From: CAVOGJ01 sp963700865
GTDB taxonomy: Bacteria > Planctomycetota > Planctomycetia > Pirellulales > Pirellulaceae
Length of the DNA stretch: 64,000 nucleotides
NCBI GenBank assembly: GCA_963700865.1
Contig: CAVOZC010000007.1
Location: forward strand, 124,001 to 188,000
Direction: 5' to 3'
Each line of letters starts with the position of its first letter. Within the stretch, counting starts at the first letter, position 1. The position numbers and the translations under genes are program-made. A model generated the notes under the pieces. It saw only the letters and a program-made list of their open reading frames with translations. It was not told where the DNA came from and ran no database searches. Positions 9,486-17,499 of this stretch are shown piece after piece.

Positions 9486-10805
9486 ATGCCTTACTTCTCC
9501 CTCGGCGGGCGCTCCATGGGGTCATGGGTCGTGCTGTTGGCGCTGTTGCAAATCAGCGATGCCAAACCTCCCGCCACCGCGGAGCAGGCGGCGACAGTGC
9601 TGGACCTCGCGACCTTTCCCCTCGTGAATGCCGTGGGCGAAGCGAACACGCGGGTGATTGCCGCGCAGAGTTACAAGGCTCGCGGAAACGTGCTGGATGT
9701 CGCGGGGCAATTGCGGACCGCGCTGCGGACAGCCGGGTTCGAGGAGCAGAGCGGGGCGACCTTTACCGACAATTATGCGAGCGGTACCTATTTGCGGGAC
9801 GGATATGTGATCACGTTGTCGGTCTTTTCGGGAAACTCGCCCCACACGGTATCCGTAGCACTGCAGAACCACGGCAATGTGGACCTGACGAAGCTCCCCG
9901 TGCCAGCCGGCTCGCGGCAACTGTACGCCTTGCCGGCCGCCGTGACCTATGTGTCCGAACTGAGCCTTGCCGACGCGCGACAGGAATGTCGCCGCTTGCT
10001 TGCGGATCAAGGCTGGCAGCCCTTTGGCGAAACCGCTGTTTCGTTTTTCGTCAAGCAAAACGCGGTACGCTTGCAGGTGATGATCAGCGAGGCGCCGGCC
10101 CAGGGCGGCAAGACGACGATTCAGTTTTCGAGCGAACAACTGTCGGTAGACTTGCCACGGCTGCCACGCTTCGAATCGCTGCAGTACGCGGACGCGACGT
10201 GCGGAATGCTGCTCGACAGCCGCGAATCCCAGGAGGCGTTGGTGGCGTATTTCAAGCAGGCGCTGCAGCCGGCGGGCTGGCAGCCGACGACCGAACAGCC
10301 CATCACGATCGATTTTCGAGATCACCTGATCTTTCGCAATCCCCGCCACGAGTTGCTCGAATTGCAGTTCTACGAGGTCGACGGATTGACGCGTACGGAC
10401 CTGCGATTTCAAACCGCCGCTCAGGTGGCCGCCACGGACGAACGGGTACAAGCTGATCAGATCGAACAGCAGCGGCGGCGTGATGCGGAGACGGAACGCA
10501 AACAACATCCGCCCAAAATTGCCATTTCATCTCCCCCGCATGCCACCGTCGGCGATGCGGCGGCAAGGTCGATCGAATTCGCCACCAAGTCCGGTTTGGC
10601 CAAGGCCTCACTCGAGCAATGGATGGAGCACCAGCAGACGCTGGGGTGGAACAAAACGGCCACCATCGACAGCATCGAAGTGGGGGAGTTCATTCTGGAG
10701 AAGGATGGCGCGCGGCTGGAAGCCTCTTTCCTCGATCCGGGTTTTATTCCAGGATCGATCACGATTGAGGTCTCCGGCGACTACGTGTTGGAACTGTCAA
10801 AGTGA
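9486..10805 (+). CDS. Hypothetical secreted protein
   Basis: A 439-residue protein starting MPYFSLGGRSMGSWVVLLALLQISDA, a plausible signal peptide. The mature part contains three similar stretches of about 110-130 residues with a pattern of mixed strands and a helix ending in a Gly-Trp turn (RTALRTAGFEE, RLLADQGWQPFG, FKQALQPAGWQP, EHQQTLGWNK), so it appears to be built from repeated small alpha/beta units. A charged linker (QIEQQRRRDAETERKQ) separates the last one. No function is recognised. It is convergent with the N-ATPase operon (70 bases to the atpG stop) and divergent from the acyltransferase group. Confidence 0.6.
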   Translation: MPYFSLGGRSMGSWVVLLALLQISDAKPPATAEQAATVLDLATFPLVNAVGEANTRVIAAQSYKARGNVLDVAGQLRTALRTAGFEEQSGATFTDNYASGTYLRDGYVITLSVFSGNSPHTVSVALQNHGNVDLTKLPVPAGSRQLYALPAAVTYVSELSLADARQECRRLLADQGWQPFGETAVSFFVKQNAVRLQVMISEAPAQGGKTTIQFSSEQLSVDLPRLPRFESLQYADATCGMLLDSRESQEALVAYFKQALQPAGWQPTTEQPITIDFRDHLIFRNPRHELLELQFYEVDGLTRTDLRFQTAAQVAATDERVQADQIEQQRRRDAETERKQHPPKIAISSPPHATVGDAAARSIEFATKSGLAKASLEQWMEHQQTLGWNKTATIDSIEVGEFILEKDGARLEASFLDPGFIPGSITIEVSGDYVLELSK

Positions 10806-10875
10806 TAGGCGGCGACTCACTTGCGGGTTCATTCCCGGCAATGGCGATCGTCCAAACGGTCGTTCGCAGCGAACG

Positions 10876-11727
10876 TTACTCAATGGCTCGGCTACCCATG
10901 GAACCGTCGTTTTTCCTTCGACTCCCGGAGATGATGTCGAGCAGTTCCTGTGTCGACGCCTCACTACGACTACCGGCGAGCTGCCGAGCGGTCGCCGAGG
11001 CGGTATCATCGAGCCAATCGAGGGCCGAGTCGGCGGCCATCAGTCGCATGCCATGTTCGGCCGCCATGGCGTCCAAGAGGATTTCGTAGAGCGTGATATA
11101 TAAGAACTCGCGGACCGCGACCATGGCCAGATACGGAGGGTCGACATAATTAGAGGGCCGCACCGGTGCGGCCGTGGCGACCGGTTCGATGGGCAACAAC
11201 CGCGTAATGACCGGGGTGAAGTGCCCCACACCTTCGAAGGCGGCCGAGACCACGAACAGGCTGCCAAATCGCCGAGCCAGAAAGTCGTCCATGATATCCG
11301 GGGTCAGCGTCCGCAGCAGTCGAGTCAACCCTTCCAGACTGGCCGGCGCATCGTAGGCTCGATCCGGGGCCAGATCTTCGTTCGACAATGCGGTTCGCGA
11401 TCGACGGCCGACGCAATAAAGGAGCCGCGTGCCCCGCTGTCGCGCCGCAGCGGTCGCCTGTCGCGATAACCGAGAATTATAATCACCACACAGTCCCAGA
11501 TCGGATGCCACCACCAGCAGGCCCGCGGGAGCGGCAGCGTCGAGCGGCCAATGGATCCCGGCTTCCGCCAGCACCGTGTCCGTTTCGGTCCGATAATCGC
11601 GGGCGGCCATCAGCGCCTGGCGGGCGCGGCGAAAATGGTGGGCGGCCAGTGAACGCATGGCCCCCACCGCATCCCGCAAGGCGGCCAGCGTCTGCAATCG
11701 CTGTTTTAGCGTCTGTTGGCGTTTCAT
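10876..11727 (-). CDS. atpG: N-ATPase gamma subunit
   Basis: Central stalk subunit, 283 residues. The N-terminus (LKQRLQTLAALRDAVGAMRSLA) matches the gamma coiled coil, the middle has VVASDLGLCGDYN, equivalent to the F-type GLCG motif, and the C-terminal coil ends near ATARQLAGSRSEASTQELLDII. It is the last gene of the operon in the order beta, epsilon, Q, R, a, c, b, alpha, gamma. It lies 48 bases after atpA. Divergence from ordinary F-type gamma is expected for N-ATPases. Confidence 0.88.
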   Translation of the reverse strand: MKRQQTLKQRLQTLAALRDAVGAMRSLAAHHFRRARQALMAARDYRTETDTVLAEAGIHWPLDAAAPAGLLVVASDLGLCGDYNSRLSRQATAAARQRGTRLLYCVGRRSRTALSNEDLAPDRAYDAPASLEGLTRLLRTLTPDIMDDFLARRFGSLFVVSAAFEGVGHFTPVITRLLPIEPVATAAPVRPSNYVDPPYLAMVAVREFLYITLYEILLDAMAAEHGMRLMAADSALDWLDDTASATARQLAGSRSEASTQELLDIISGSRRKNDGSMGSRAIE

Positions 11728-11775
11728 GGTGTCCTGACGGTTGTCGAGCGGAGCTTTCTACATGGGCGCCGGAAG

Positions 11776-13297
11776 TCAGGGTGCCGCTGACGGGGTACGG
11801 CGCACCGCTTCCGGCACCAGTTCTTTCATGGCCCCCCTCCAGTCTTCGGCCGGCAGTGCACCTTGCTCCCATGCCGCCGTTATCTCAGGCCTCTGCTGTT
11901 GAGCGAGCTCCACCAGGGCTTCGACGGCAGCCACCGCCTGCCAGGGCTCGAGGCCGCTCAGCCAATGCTCGCTGATCGCGGTCAGCGTGAGCACCTGGCG
12001 CGTCATACTTCGCGGCGATACCCGCGATTGTCGCAACAGGGCCCGCAGGATCTGCCCGTCTTGCAGGGTCGTCTGGGTGGCCACGTCGATGTCCAGTCCG
12101 GCTCGAGAGAGCTTTTCCAGTGATTCAAAACGCGAGATCTGAATCTTCAGGTTCTTGGCCGCCTGCCGCATCGGAGCGGGCTGTGCCACCGCGCCGATCC
12201 GCGACACGCTCCGACCGATATCGATGGCTGGCCGCAAGTCTCGTTCGAATCGACCAGCATCCAGGTAGATCTGGCCGTCGGTGATGGAGATCAAATTCGT
12301 GGGAATATACGCCGAGATGTCACCGTCGGTCGTTTCCACGATCGGCAAGGCAGTCACCGACCCGCCTCCCCGTGCCTGGCTCGAGCGCCGCCGCACGCTC
12401 CAGTAACTCGGCATGGACATAAAAAATGTCCCCGGGGTAGGCTTCTCTGCCAGGCGGTCGCTCCAACAAGAGAGCCAGTTCGCGGTAGGCATCCGCGTGT
12501 TTGGTTAGATCGTCATACACCACCAACGCGTGCCCACCTTCTTCTCGAAACGATTCCGCCAAGGATGCGCCGGCCAGCGGTGCCAGGTATTGCAAGCCGG
12601 GGCTGTCCGCCGCGTGTGCCGCAATGATCGCTGTATTCGGCAGGCAGCCTGCTTTCTCCAGCGTGTCGCGGAGCGCCCTTACTCGTGACGCCGGTTGTCC
12701 GATCATGACATAGACACAAGCCACATCTCCTGGGCGCTGAGAGGCCACCATATCAATCGCCAGTGCTGTCTTGCCAACGTTGCGATCGCCGATGATCAAC
12801 TCACGCTGTCCCCTTCCGATGGGGATCGCGGCGTCGATGGCCATCACGCCGGTCCAGAGGGTCCGATCGACACTCTTCCGTTCGATGATCTCGGGTGCCA
12901 GACGAAACAGGGGAAGACGCCGCGCGTGAGAGAGGGGTGGGCCTTCGTCGAGCGGATGACCGAGGGGGTCCAGCACGCGTCCGAGGGCTTCGGGACCAAC
13001 CGGCAAGTCGGGCAGACGACGCAAGCCCACGACACCATCGCCCTCCCGTACTTGTGAAGAACCGGCCAAGAGCACCGCGCCGAGCTCGTCGCGACGCAAG
13101 TCAAAGGCGATTCCGAAGGCGCCCGAATCGAACGCCAGCAACTCCTCGTACCGCACCTCTTCCAAGCCGGCCACCAGGGCGACGCCATCCGCGACGCGCC
13201 GCACGACTCCCCGAGGCTTGATGCCATCGGCCAACCGCAAGGCACTCGCCGCCGTGGCCAATTGTCGCTCGATCGAGACGGATGGCTCGGGCATCAT
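11776..13297 (-). CDS. atpA: N-ATPase alpha subunit (one frameshift)
   Basis: Non-catalytic nucleotide-binding subunit, about 507 residues after correction. It has the P-loop GDRNVGKTALAIDM, YDDLTKHADAYRELALLL, PGREAYPGDIFY and, after the frame change, ARGGGSVTALPIVET, GDISAYIPTNLISITDGQI and the C-terminal helical domain. The frame shifts inside GCGCCGCCGC at 12385-12394; dropping one base gives LLERAARSSQARGGGSV. The ATG overlaps the atpF stop by four bases (13294-13297), indicating translational coupling. All conserved alpha motifs survive correction. Confidence 0.93.
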
Positions 13298-14043
13298 GCG
13301 TCATCCGTGCTGGATGGGTGGTTATTGGTCCCGTGCCGTATCCCAGCCGTCAATGACTGCCGCGCGAAGTTTGTGAGTCCCAACACCGATGCGTCAATCA
13401 ATCCCTTGGCGGTCGCGATCCGCACGCCGGCCACCAGCTCCTCGACGACCTGGAAATTCGCCGTTTGGACCGCGGAACCCAGGGCTTGCTCCAGCTCTGC
13501 GCGTTCTTGCCGCGACAGTGGCACGGCCGATTCGATCTTGATCGGGGTTACGGTCCCCGCCGGTAATGAACGTAGCTCGGCGCAAGCCGCACGGATCAAT
13601 GCCGCTTGCAACGTTTCGTCGGCGAGTTGTTCCAACAGGCGTCCGACGGTCGCCGCCGCGGCGGTCGCGGCGGCTTGAGCCAGCAAATCGTGCTGCAGCT
13701 TGGAGACCTCGCCGGCTCGTTGCCGTGCCTGTTGCAACTCGTGATCGGCGGTCTGCCGCGCTTGTGCGAGCAATTGGTCGGCCTGATCGCGCGCCGCCTG
13801 CAATTCCCGGGCTCGTAGGTCGTTCAGCTCGTCTTGCAGGTGGGCGCGGCTGTGATCCGCTTCGCGCAGTTTCTGTGCCGCCGCGGCGAGCTTTTCTTCC
13901 GCCAGCCGGCTCTCGGTTTCCAGCCGCGCACGCCGCTCCAAAATGGAATGCCGAACCGGTTTGAAGAATAACCAGCCGAGCGCGGCCGCCAAAAGCAGAA
14001 AATTCGCCGCTTCAAACAGAAACGTGGTCAGCGTAGGGGACAC
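13294..14043 (-). CDS. atpF: N-ATPase b subunit with delta-like C-terminal domain
   Basis: About 249 residues from a GTG at 14043, placed just after the atpE stop; the longer upstream start would overlap atpE. A single N-terminal membrane helix (FEAANFLLLAAALGWLFF) is followed by a long Ala/Gln/Arg-rich coiled coil (about residues 30-150). The last 80 residues, with PLSRQERAELEQALG and EELVAGVRIATAKGLIDASV, look like the C-terminal domain of subunit delta. No separate atpH exists in the operon, so the b chain probably supplies the delta function, as known for N-ATPases. Confidence 0.88.
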   Translation of the reverse strand: MSPTLTTFLFEAANFLLLAAALGWLFFKPVRHSILERRARLETESRLAEEKLAAAAQKLREADHSRAHLQDELNDLRARELQAARDQADQLLAQARQTADHELQQARQRAGEVSKLQHDLLAQAAATAAAATVGRLLEQLADETLQAALIRAACAELRSLPAGTVTPIKIESAVPLSRQERAELEQALGSAVQTANFQVVEELVAGVRIATAKGLIDASVLGLTNFARQSLTAGIRHGTNNHPSSTDDA

Positions 14044-14045
14044 GT

Positions 14046-14312
14046 CTAACCGCCCCCGCCGCCGGTAAAGGGGTTGGCGAACAACAGGATCAGGGCGATC
14101 ACGAGGCAAAAGATCGCCGTCGATTCCACCATGGCGAGACTCACGAAAAGGGTCCGCGTTATGGAGGATGCTTCGTCCGGCTGGCGAGCCAGTGCGTCCA
14201 TCGCCGCCGCCCCAATGCGACTTTCGCCCAGGGCCGCTCCGATCGCGCCCAAGGCCATGGTGATGGCCGCCGCGGCCATCGCCACCACGGCGATGATCGT
14301 CTGTTCATTCAT
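14046..14312 (-). CDS. atpE: N-ATPase c subunit (rotor, probable Na+ type)
   Basis: An 88-residue two-helix protein. Helix 1 contains GAIGAALGESRIG with a Glu at about residue 30; the loop is ALARQPDEA; helix 2 has MVESTAIFCLVIALILLFANPF with Val62, Glu63, Ser64 and Thr65. The V-E-S-T set in helix 2, with an extra acidic residue in helix 1, is the pattern associated with Na+ coordination in Na+-translocating ATPases and with N-ATPases in particular. The ion is thus inferred to be Na+. The C-terminus is a Gly run (TGGGGG). Confidence 0.93.
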   Translation of the reverse strand: MNEQTIIAVVAMAAAAITMALGAIGAALGESRIGAAAMDALARQPDEASSITRTLFVSLAMVESTAIFCLVIALILLFANPFTGGGGG

Positions 14313-14318
14313 GATGGA

Positions 14319-14990
14319 TTATTCCTCCCCGGCACTGATGGCAGCACCGATGTAAACGGTGGATAGGATCGCGAAAATATAGGCTTGCAGTAGTCCAATC
14401 AGCAGATCAAGTGCCATGATGGGTGTCGGCACCAGAAAGCCGGCCAGGGCCACGAGGAGTGCGACCACCAGATGACCCGACATGATGTTTCCAAAGAGCC
14501 GCACGGAGAGAGCCAGTGTCCGTGACAACTCGGAAATGATGTGCAGCGGCAACAAGAGGGGGTTGGGGCGAAAATAATGCTTGAGATAACCCCACCAGCC
14601 ATTGGCGTGAATGCCGGCGATGGGCACACTCAGCAGGACGATGGCGGCCAGTGCCGAAGTTGTCGCCAGGCTGGCCGTGGCCGGATGCACGCCGGGTAAC
14701 TGTCCGGCAAGATTACAGCAGGCGATGAATACGAACAGGCTTCCTGCCAGCGTCGAGACCAGCGCATGCGGTCGACCGATGATCTCGGCGATCAGGCGAT
14801 CCAAACTCTCAACGCCCATGACCGCCAACACGGCCAACAAGTGATCCGGGTGGGATCGAACCAAGCGGCTCAGGATAACGGCGAGGAACAGAACGACCAC
14901 CGTGACGGCCGCTGATGTGACCATCGTCTCGGTCACGGGAATCGGACCCAGCGAAAAGAGAACCGGATCGCCAAAGATTCTCAGGTGCAT
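14319..14990 (-). CDS. atpB: N-ATPase a subunit
   Basis: Membrane stator subunit, 223 residues, with five or six hydrophobic helices. The essential Arg is visible in SELSRTLALSVRLFGNIMSG, and the last helix has LLIGLLQAYIFAILSTVYIG, both hallmark regions of subunit a. N-terminus MHLRIFGDPVLFSLGPIPVTETM is short, as in N-ATPases. It ends six bases before atpE starts. Confidence 0.94.
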   Translation of the reverse strand: MHLRIFGDPVLFSLGPIPVTETMVTSAAVTVVVLFLAVILSRLVRSHPDHLLAVLAVMGVESLDRLIAEIIGRPHALVSTLAGSLFVFIACCNLAGQLPGVHPATASLATTSALAAIVLLSVPIAGIHANGWWGYLKHYFRPNPLLLPLHIISELSRTLALSVRLFGNIMSGHLVVALLVALAGFLVPTPIMALDLLIGLLQAYIFAILSTVYIGAAISAGEE

Positions 14991-15300
14991 GGGGGCAACT
15001 TCCTGTTTTCTCTCTCCGCGTCCTCAGGCGGTTTGCGTTTGGGTTGGGCGCCGCCGCGAGGTAGCCGCCGAGGAGAACGCCGAACCCGCCGCCCCAACCG
15101 GCGGCGGCGCTCAGGATGGCTCCCGAACGCGCGGCAGCAGCCAGGAACAGGGCAACGATGACGATGCGCAACAACCCCCACGCCGGAGCCCAGGAGATCC
15201 TTCGCTGCGTCGCGCGGGAAAGCAGGGCCACGTGCAGGCAACCGGCGATGCAGCCCATGGCTGCCCAGCCCCACATGGTCCATTGGCTCGTATCATTCAT
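14981..15300 (-). CDS. atpR: N-ATPase AtpR membrane protein (one frameshift)
   Basis: Small membrane protein unique to N-ATPase operons, proposed to assist c-ring assembly together with AtpQ. Three hydrophobic helices are visible: TMWGWAAMGCIAGCLHVALL, WGLLRIVIVALFLAAAA and GWGGGFGVLLGGYLAA. The uncorrected frame runs 163 codons into atpB, which is implausible. A one-base indel within GCGCCGCCGC (15048-15057) solves this: losing a base gives a stop at 15024 (about 91 residues), gaining one gives a stop at 14981 that overlaps the atpB start (about 106 residues). I cannot decide between them. Confidence 0.75.
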
Positions 15301-15583
15301 GGTCGTGGCTGATCGATTTCCATGCCGCGGCGGAACCCAGAAGAACTCCCAGGGTCAGCAGCATGAGCGTAAAACGAATACCTGTCTGCAACGACTTATC
15401 CAGATGGCGACCCGACAGTGCGCCACCCACGGCACCCAGGGCGATGGGCCAGCCGACCATGCCCACCAGATTGAGCGACTGCCAGAAGCTCCGGTGTCCG
15501 CGTTCCCGACGCGCGAAACGCGAACCGTCACGGTGGACGGCGTCCCGAGGGTCGCTACGTGGTGACTTGCCTGGCGGTCGCAT
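15293..15583 (-). CDS. atpQ: N-ATPase AtpQ (AtpI-like) membrane protein
   Basis: A 96-residue protein with a charged N-terminus (about 30 residues, many Arg) and two hydrophobic helices, LNLVGMVGWPIALGAVGGALSG and FTLMLLTLGVLLGSAAAW. The size, two-helix layout and position between atpC and atpR match AtpQ. Its ATG overlaps the atpC stop (TGATG), and its own stop overlaps the start of atpR by eight bases. Confidence 0.85.
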   Translation of the reverse strand: MRPPGKSPRSDPRDAVHRDGSRFARRERGHRSFWQSLNLVGMVGWPIALGAVGGALSGRHLDKSLQTGIRFTLMLLTLGVLLGSAAAWKSISHDHE

Positions 15584-16005
15584 CAGCTTCTTTCTCTCGA
15601 GGCGAGACTTGCGTCTTCTCCGTGTTGCAACTCGCGAATGATTTGCGATTCCAGCCGGCTGAGCAGGCGGCGGACCTCCATCTCTTCGGTCGGAGTGGAC
15701 AAGAGGGTGTCGAGTTGCCGTGACACGGACTCGAGATCATCACCCACCACGGCCAGAGGAGTCAGCAGGTTTGCCGCGACGCGACTGGTATGCAGCAGGC
15801 CTCCGGCGGTTCCCGCATAACGGTATCTTCCCTCGATTCGCAGCAGAATCAATCCCGGTTCCACGGCCAAGACCATCGGTTCGCCTCGCGGACGAATTCC
15901 CACCTGGCCAGTCCGCGTTGGTATTCGGAGCGAATCCACGTCCATTTCGACAACAATGGCTCTCGGTGTGCGGATCGTCGTCTGCAGCCGCGGAGGGGCC
16001 ATCAA
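15583..16005 (-). CDS. atpC: N-ATPase epsilon subunit
   Basis: 140 residues. The first part follows the epsilon beta-sandwich pattern (VDSLRIPTRTGQVGIRPRGEP, equivalent to the G-x-x-G-I-x-x-x-H/R segment), followed by GLILLRIEGRYRYAGTAGG and a C-terminal helix rich in Leu and Glu. Starts four bases inside atpD (16002-16005). It is the second gene of the operon. Confidence 0.88.
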   Translation of the reverse strand: MMAPPRLQTTIRTPRAIVVEMDVDSLRIPTRTGQVGIRPRGEPMVLAVEPGLILLRIEGRYRYAGTAGGLLHTSRVAANLLTPLAVVGDDLESVSRQLDTLLSTPTEEMEVRRLLSRLESQIIRELQHGEDASLASRERS

Positions 16006-17414
16006 GTCATCTCCGCTGGTCGGCCATTCGCCGCGGCTTCGTCGATTGAGCCAATCATGAACAGCCGCTCTTCGGGGACGGCATCGTAGCGGCCGTCCAA
16101 TATCGACTCGACGCCATCGACGGTCGCCGCTGTGGCCACGTTACGCCCTGGCTCGCCAGTAAATGATTCGGCCACGAAAAATGGTTGCGTGAGGAAGTTT
16201 CGCAAACGCCGGGCGCGGCCGACCAGTTGTCGATCCGCGCTCGACAATTCGTCAATGCCCAGCATCGAGATGACGTCCTTTAGTTCCTCGTAACGGCCCA
16301 GCGTGCGGTGCGCTTCCTGTGCCACATCGTAATGCCGCTGCCCGACGATCGATGGGTCGAGCGCCTTGGAGGAGGAGGCCAGGGGATCCACGGCCGGATA
16401 CAATCCTTCGGCTGCGACGTCGCGTGAAAGAACCAACGAACTGTCCATGAACCAGAAGGCGTGAGTGATGGCCGGGTCGGAATAATCGTCGGCTGGCACA
16501 TAGACCGCTTGCACGGACACCATGTCTCCCTGCAGGGTCGCCGTGATCCGCTCTTCCAAGGCCGCGATGTCCGCGGCCAGTGTGGGCTGGTATCCCACCC
16601 GCGATGGCAGCCGTCCCAACAGTCCGGAAACTTCCATTCCGGCCTGGACATGACGATAGACGTTGTCGACCAGAAACAGGATGTCTCGCTTTTCCACGTC
16701 ACGAAAATATTCGGCGATCGTCAAGGCGGCAAGGCCGACGAGAAACCGGGAGCCAGGCGGTTCCTTCATTTGTCCAAAGACCATCACCGTGCGGTCCATG
16801 AAGCCCCGGTCGCGCAACTCCTGCCATAACTCAAGCCCCTCACGAGAACGCTCGCCAATTCCGGCGAAGACGGCGAGTCCCTGCAGGCGGGCCACGGCGT
16901 TGTGGATGAATTCCGTCAAGACCACGGTCTTGCCCACGCCGGCTCCCCCGAAAACGGCGACCCGACCGCCATGGGTGAACGGACAGAACAGGTCGATCAC
17001 CTTGATGCCGGTGGGGTAGAGTTCACCCAGACCACGGCATGCCGAGGGAGCCGGTGGAAGGCGATAGAGGGAGGAAGTCAGATCGCGTGACAATTCCGGG
17101 CCGCCATCCAGTGGTCGCCCGTGCAGATCAATGACTCGCCCAATCAGTTGCTTGCCGACGGGGATCCGCAGCGGCAAGCCGCGACTTGTCACTGCCGCGT
17201 GCCGTCGCATGCCCCGCGTACTGCTGGTGGCGATGGCTCGGACGGATGAATTGCCGAGATGGGCATGCACGACGGCCGTGACCGTGCCGGCATGGTCCAG
17301 CTCACATTCGAGGGCGGCATCAATCGGCGGCACGCCGTTTTCGAACCAGACATCCACCACCGTGCCGCGGACGGCCGTCACATGGCCTCGCAGGTGACTG
17401 GCGATTGCGTTCAT
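16002..17414 (-). CDS. atpD: N-ATPase beta subunit
   Basis: Catalytic subunit and first gene of the nine-gene operon, about 470 residues. Walker A is GGAGVGKTVVLTEF, the catalytic-Glu motif is GERSREGLELWQE (Ser in place of the usual Thr), Walker B is ILFLVDNVYRHVQAG, and VQAVYVPADDYSDPA and PSRVGYQPTLA are typical. The C-terminal Tyr-rich YEELKDVISMLGIDELS is also standard. A GTG start at 17426 is possible; the ATG at 17414 (MNAIASHLRGHVTAV) was preferred because it fits family N-termini. Operon order atpDCQRBEFAG with AtpQ and AtpR defines an N-ATPase. Confidence 0.95.
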   Translation of the reverse strand: MNAIASHLRGHVTAVRGTVVDVWFENGVPPIDAALECELDHAGTVTAVVHAHLGNSSVRAIATSSTRGMRRHAAVTSRGLPLRIPVGKQLIGRVIDLHGRPLDGGPELSRDLTSSLYRLPPAPSACRGLGELYPTGIKVIDLFCPFTHGGRVAVFGGAGVGKTVVLTEFIHNAVARLQGLAVFAGIGERSREGLELWQELRDRGFMDRTVMVFGQMKEPPGSRFLVGLAALTIAEYFRDVEKRDILFLVDNVYRHVQAGMEVSGLLGRLPSRVGYQPTLAADIAALEERITATLQGDMVSVQAVYVPADDYSDPAITHAFWFMDSSLVLSRDVAAEGLYPAVDPLASSSKALDPSIVGQRHYDVAQEAHRTLGRYEELKDVISMLGIDELSSADRQLVGRARRLRNFLTQPFFVAESFTGEPGRNVATAATVDGVESILDGRYDAVPEERLFMIGSIDEAAANGRPAEMT

Positions 17415-17499
17415 GGCCTGCGACACGGGGTTAACGGGTTTCTTATCCTGCCCATCCGACCGCGCTCATCGGCCTCTGTCAACCAGGGCCGACCGATCG

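Noticed and set aside
9522..10508. Leftward 328-codon frame opposite the secreted protein at 9.5 kb
   Set aside because: No signal peptide or motif; the rightward frame has both a signal peptide and repeated units.
14809..15300. AtpR read as a 163-residue protein
   Set aside because: It would overlap atpB by about 180 bases and loses helix-like character after about residue 85; a one-base indel is more likely.
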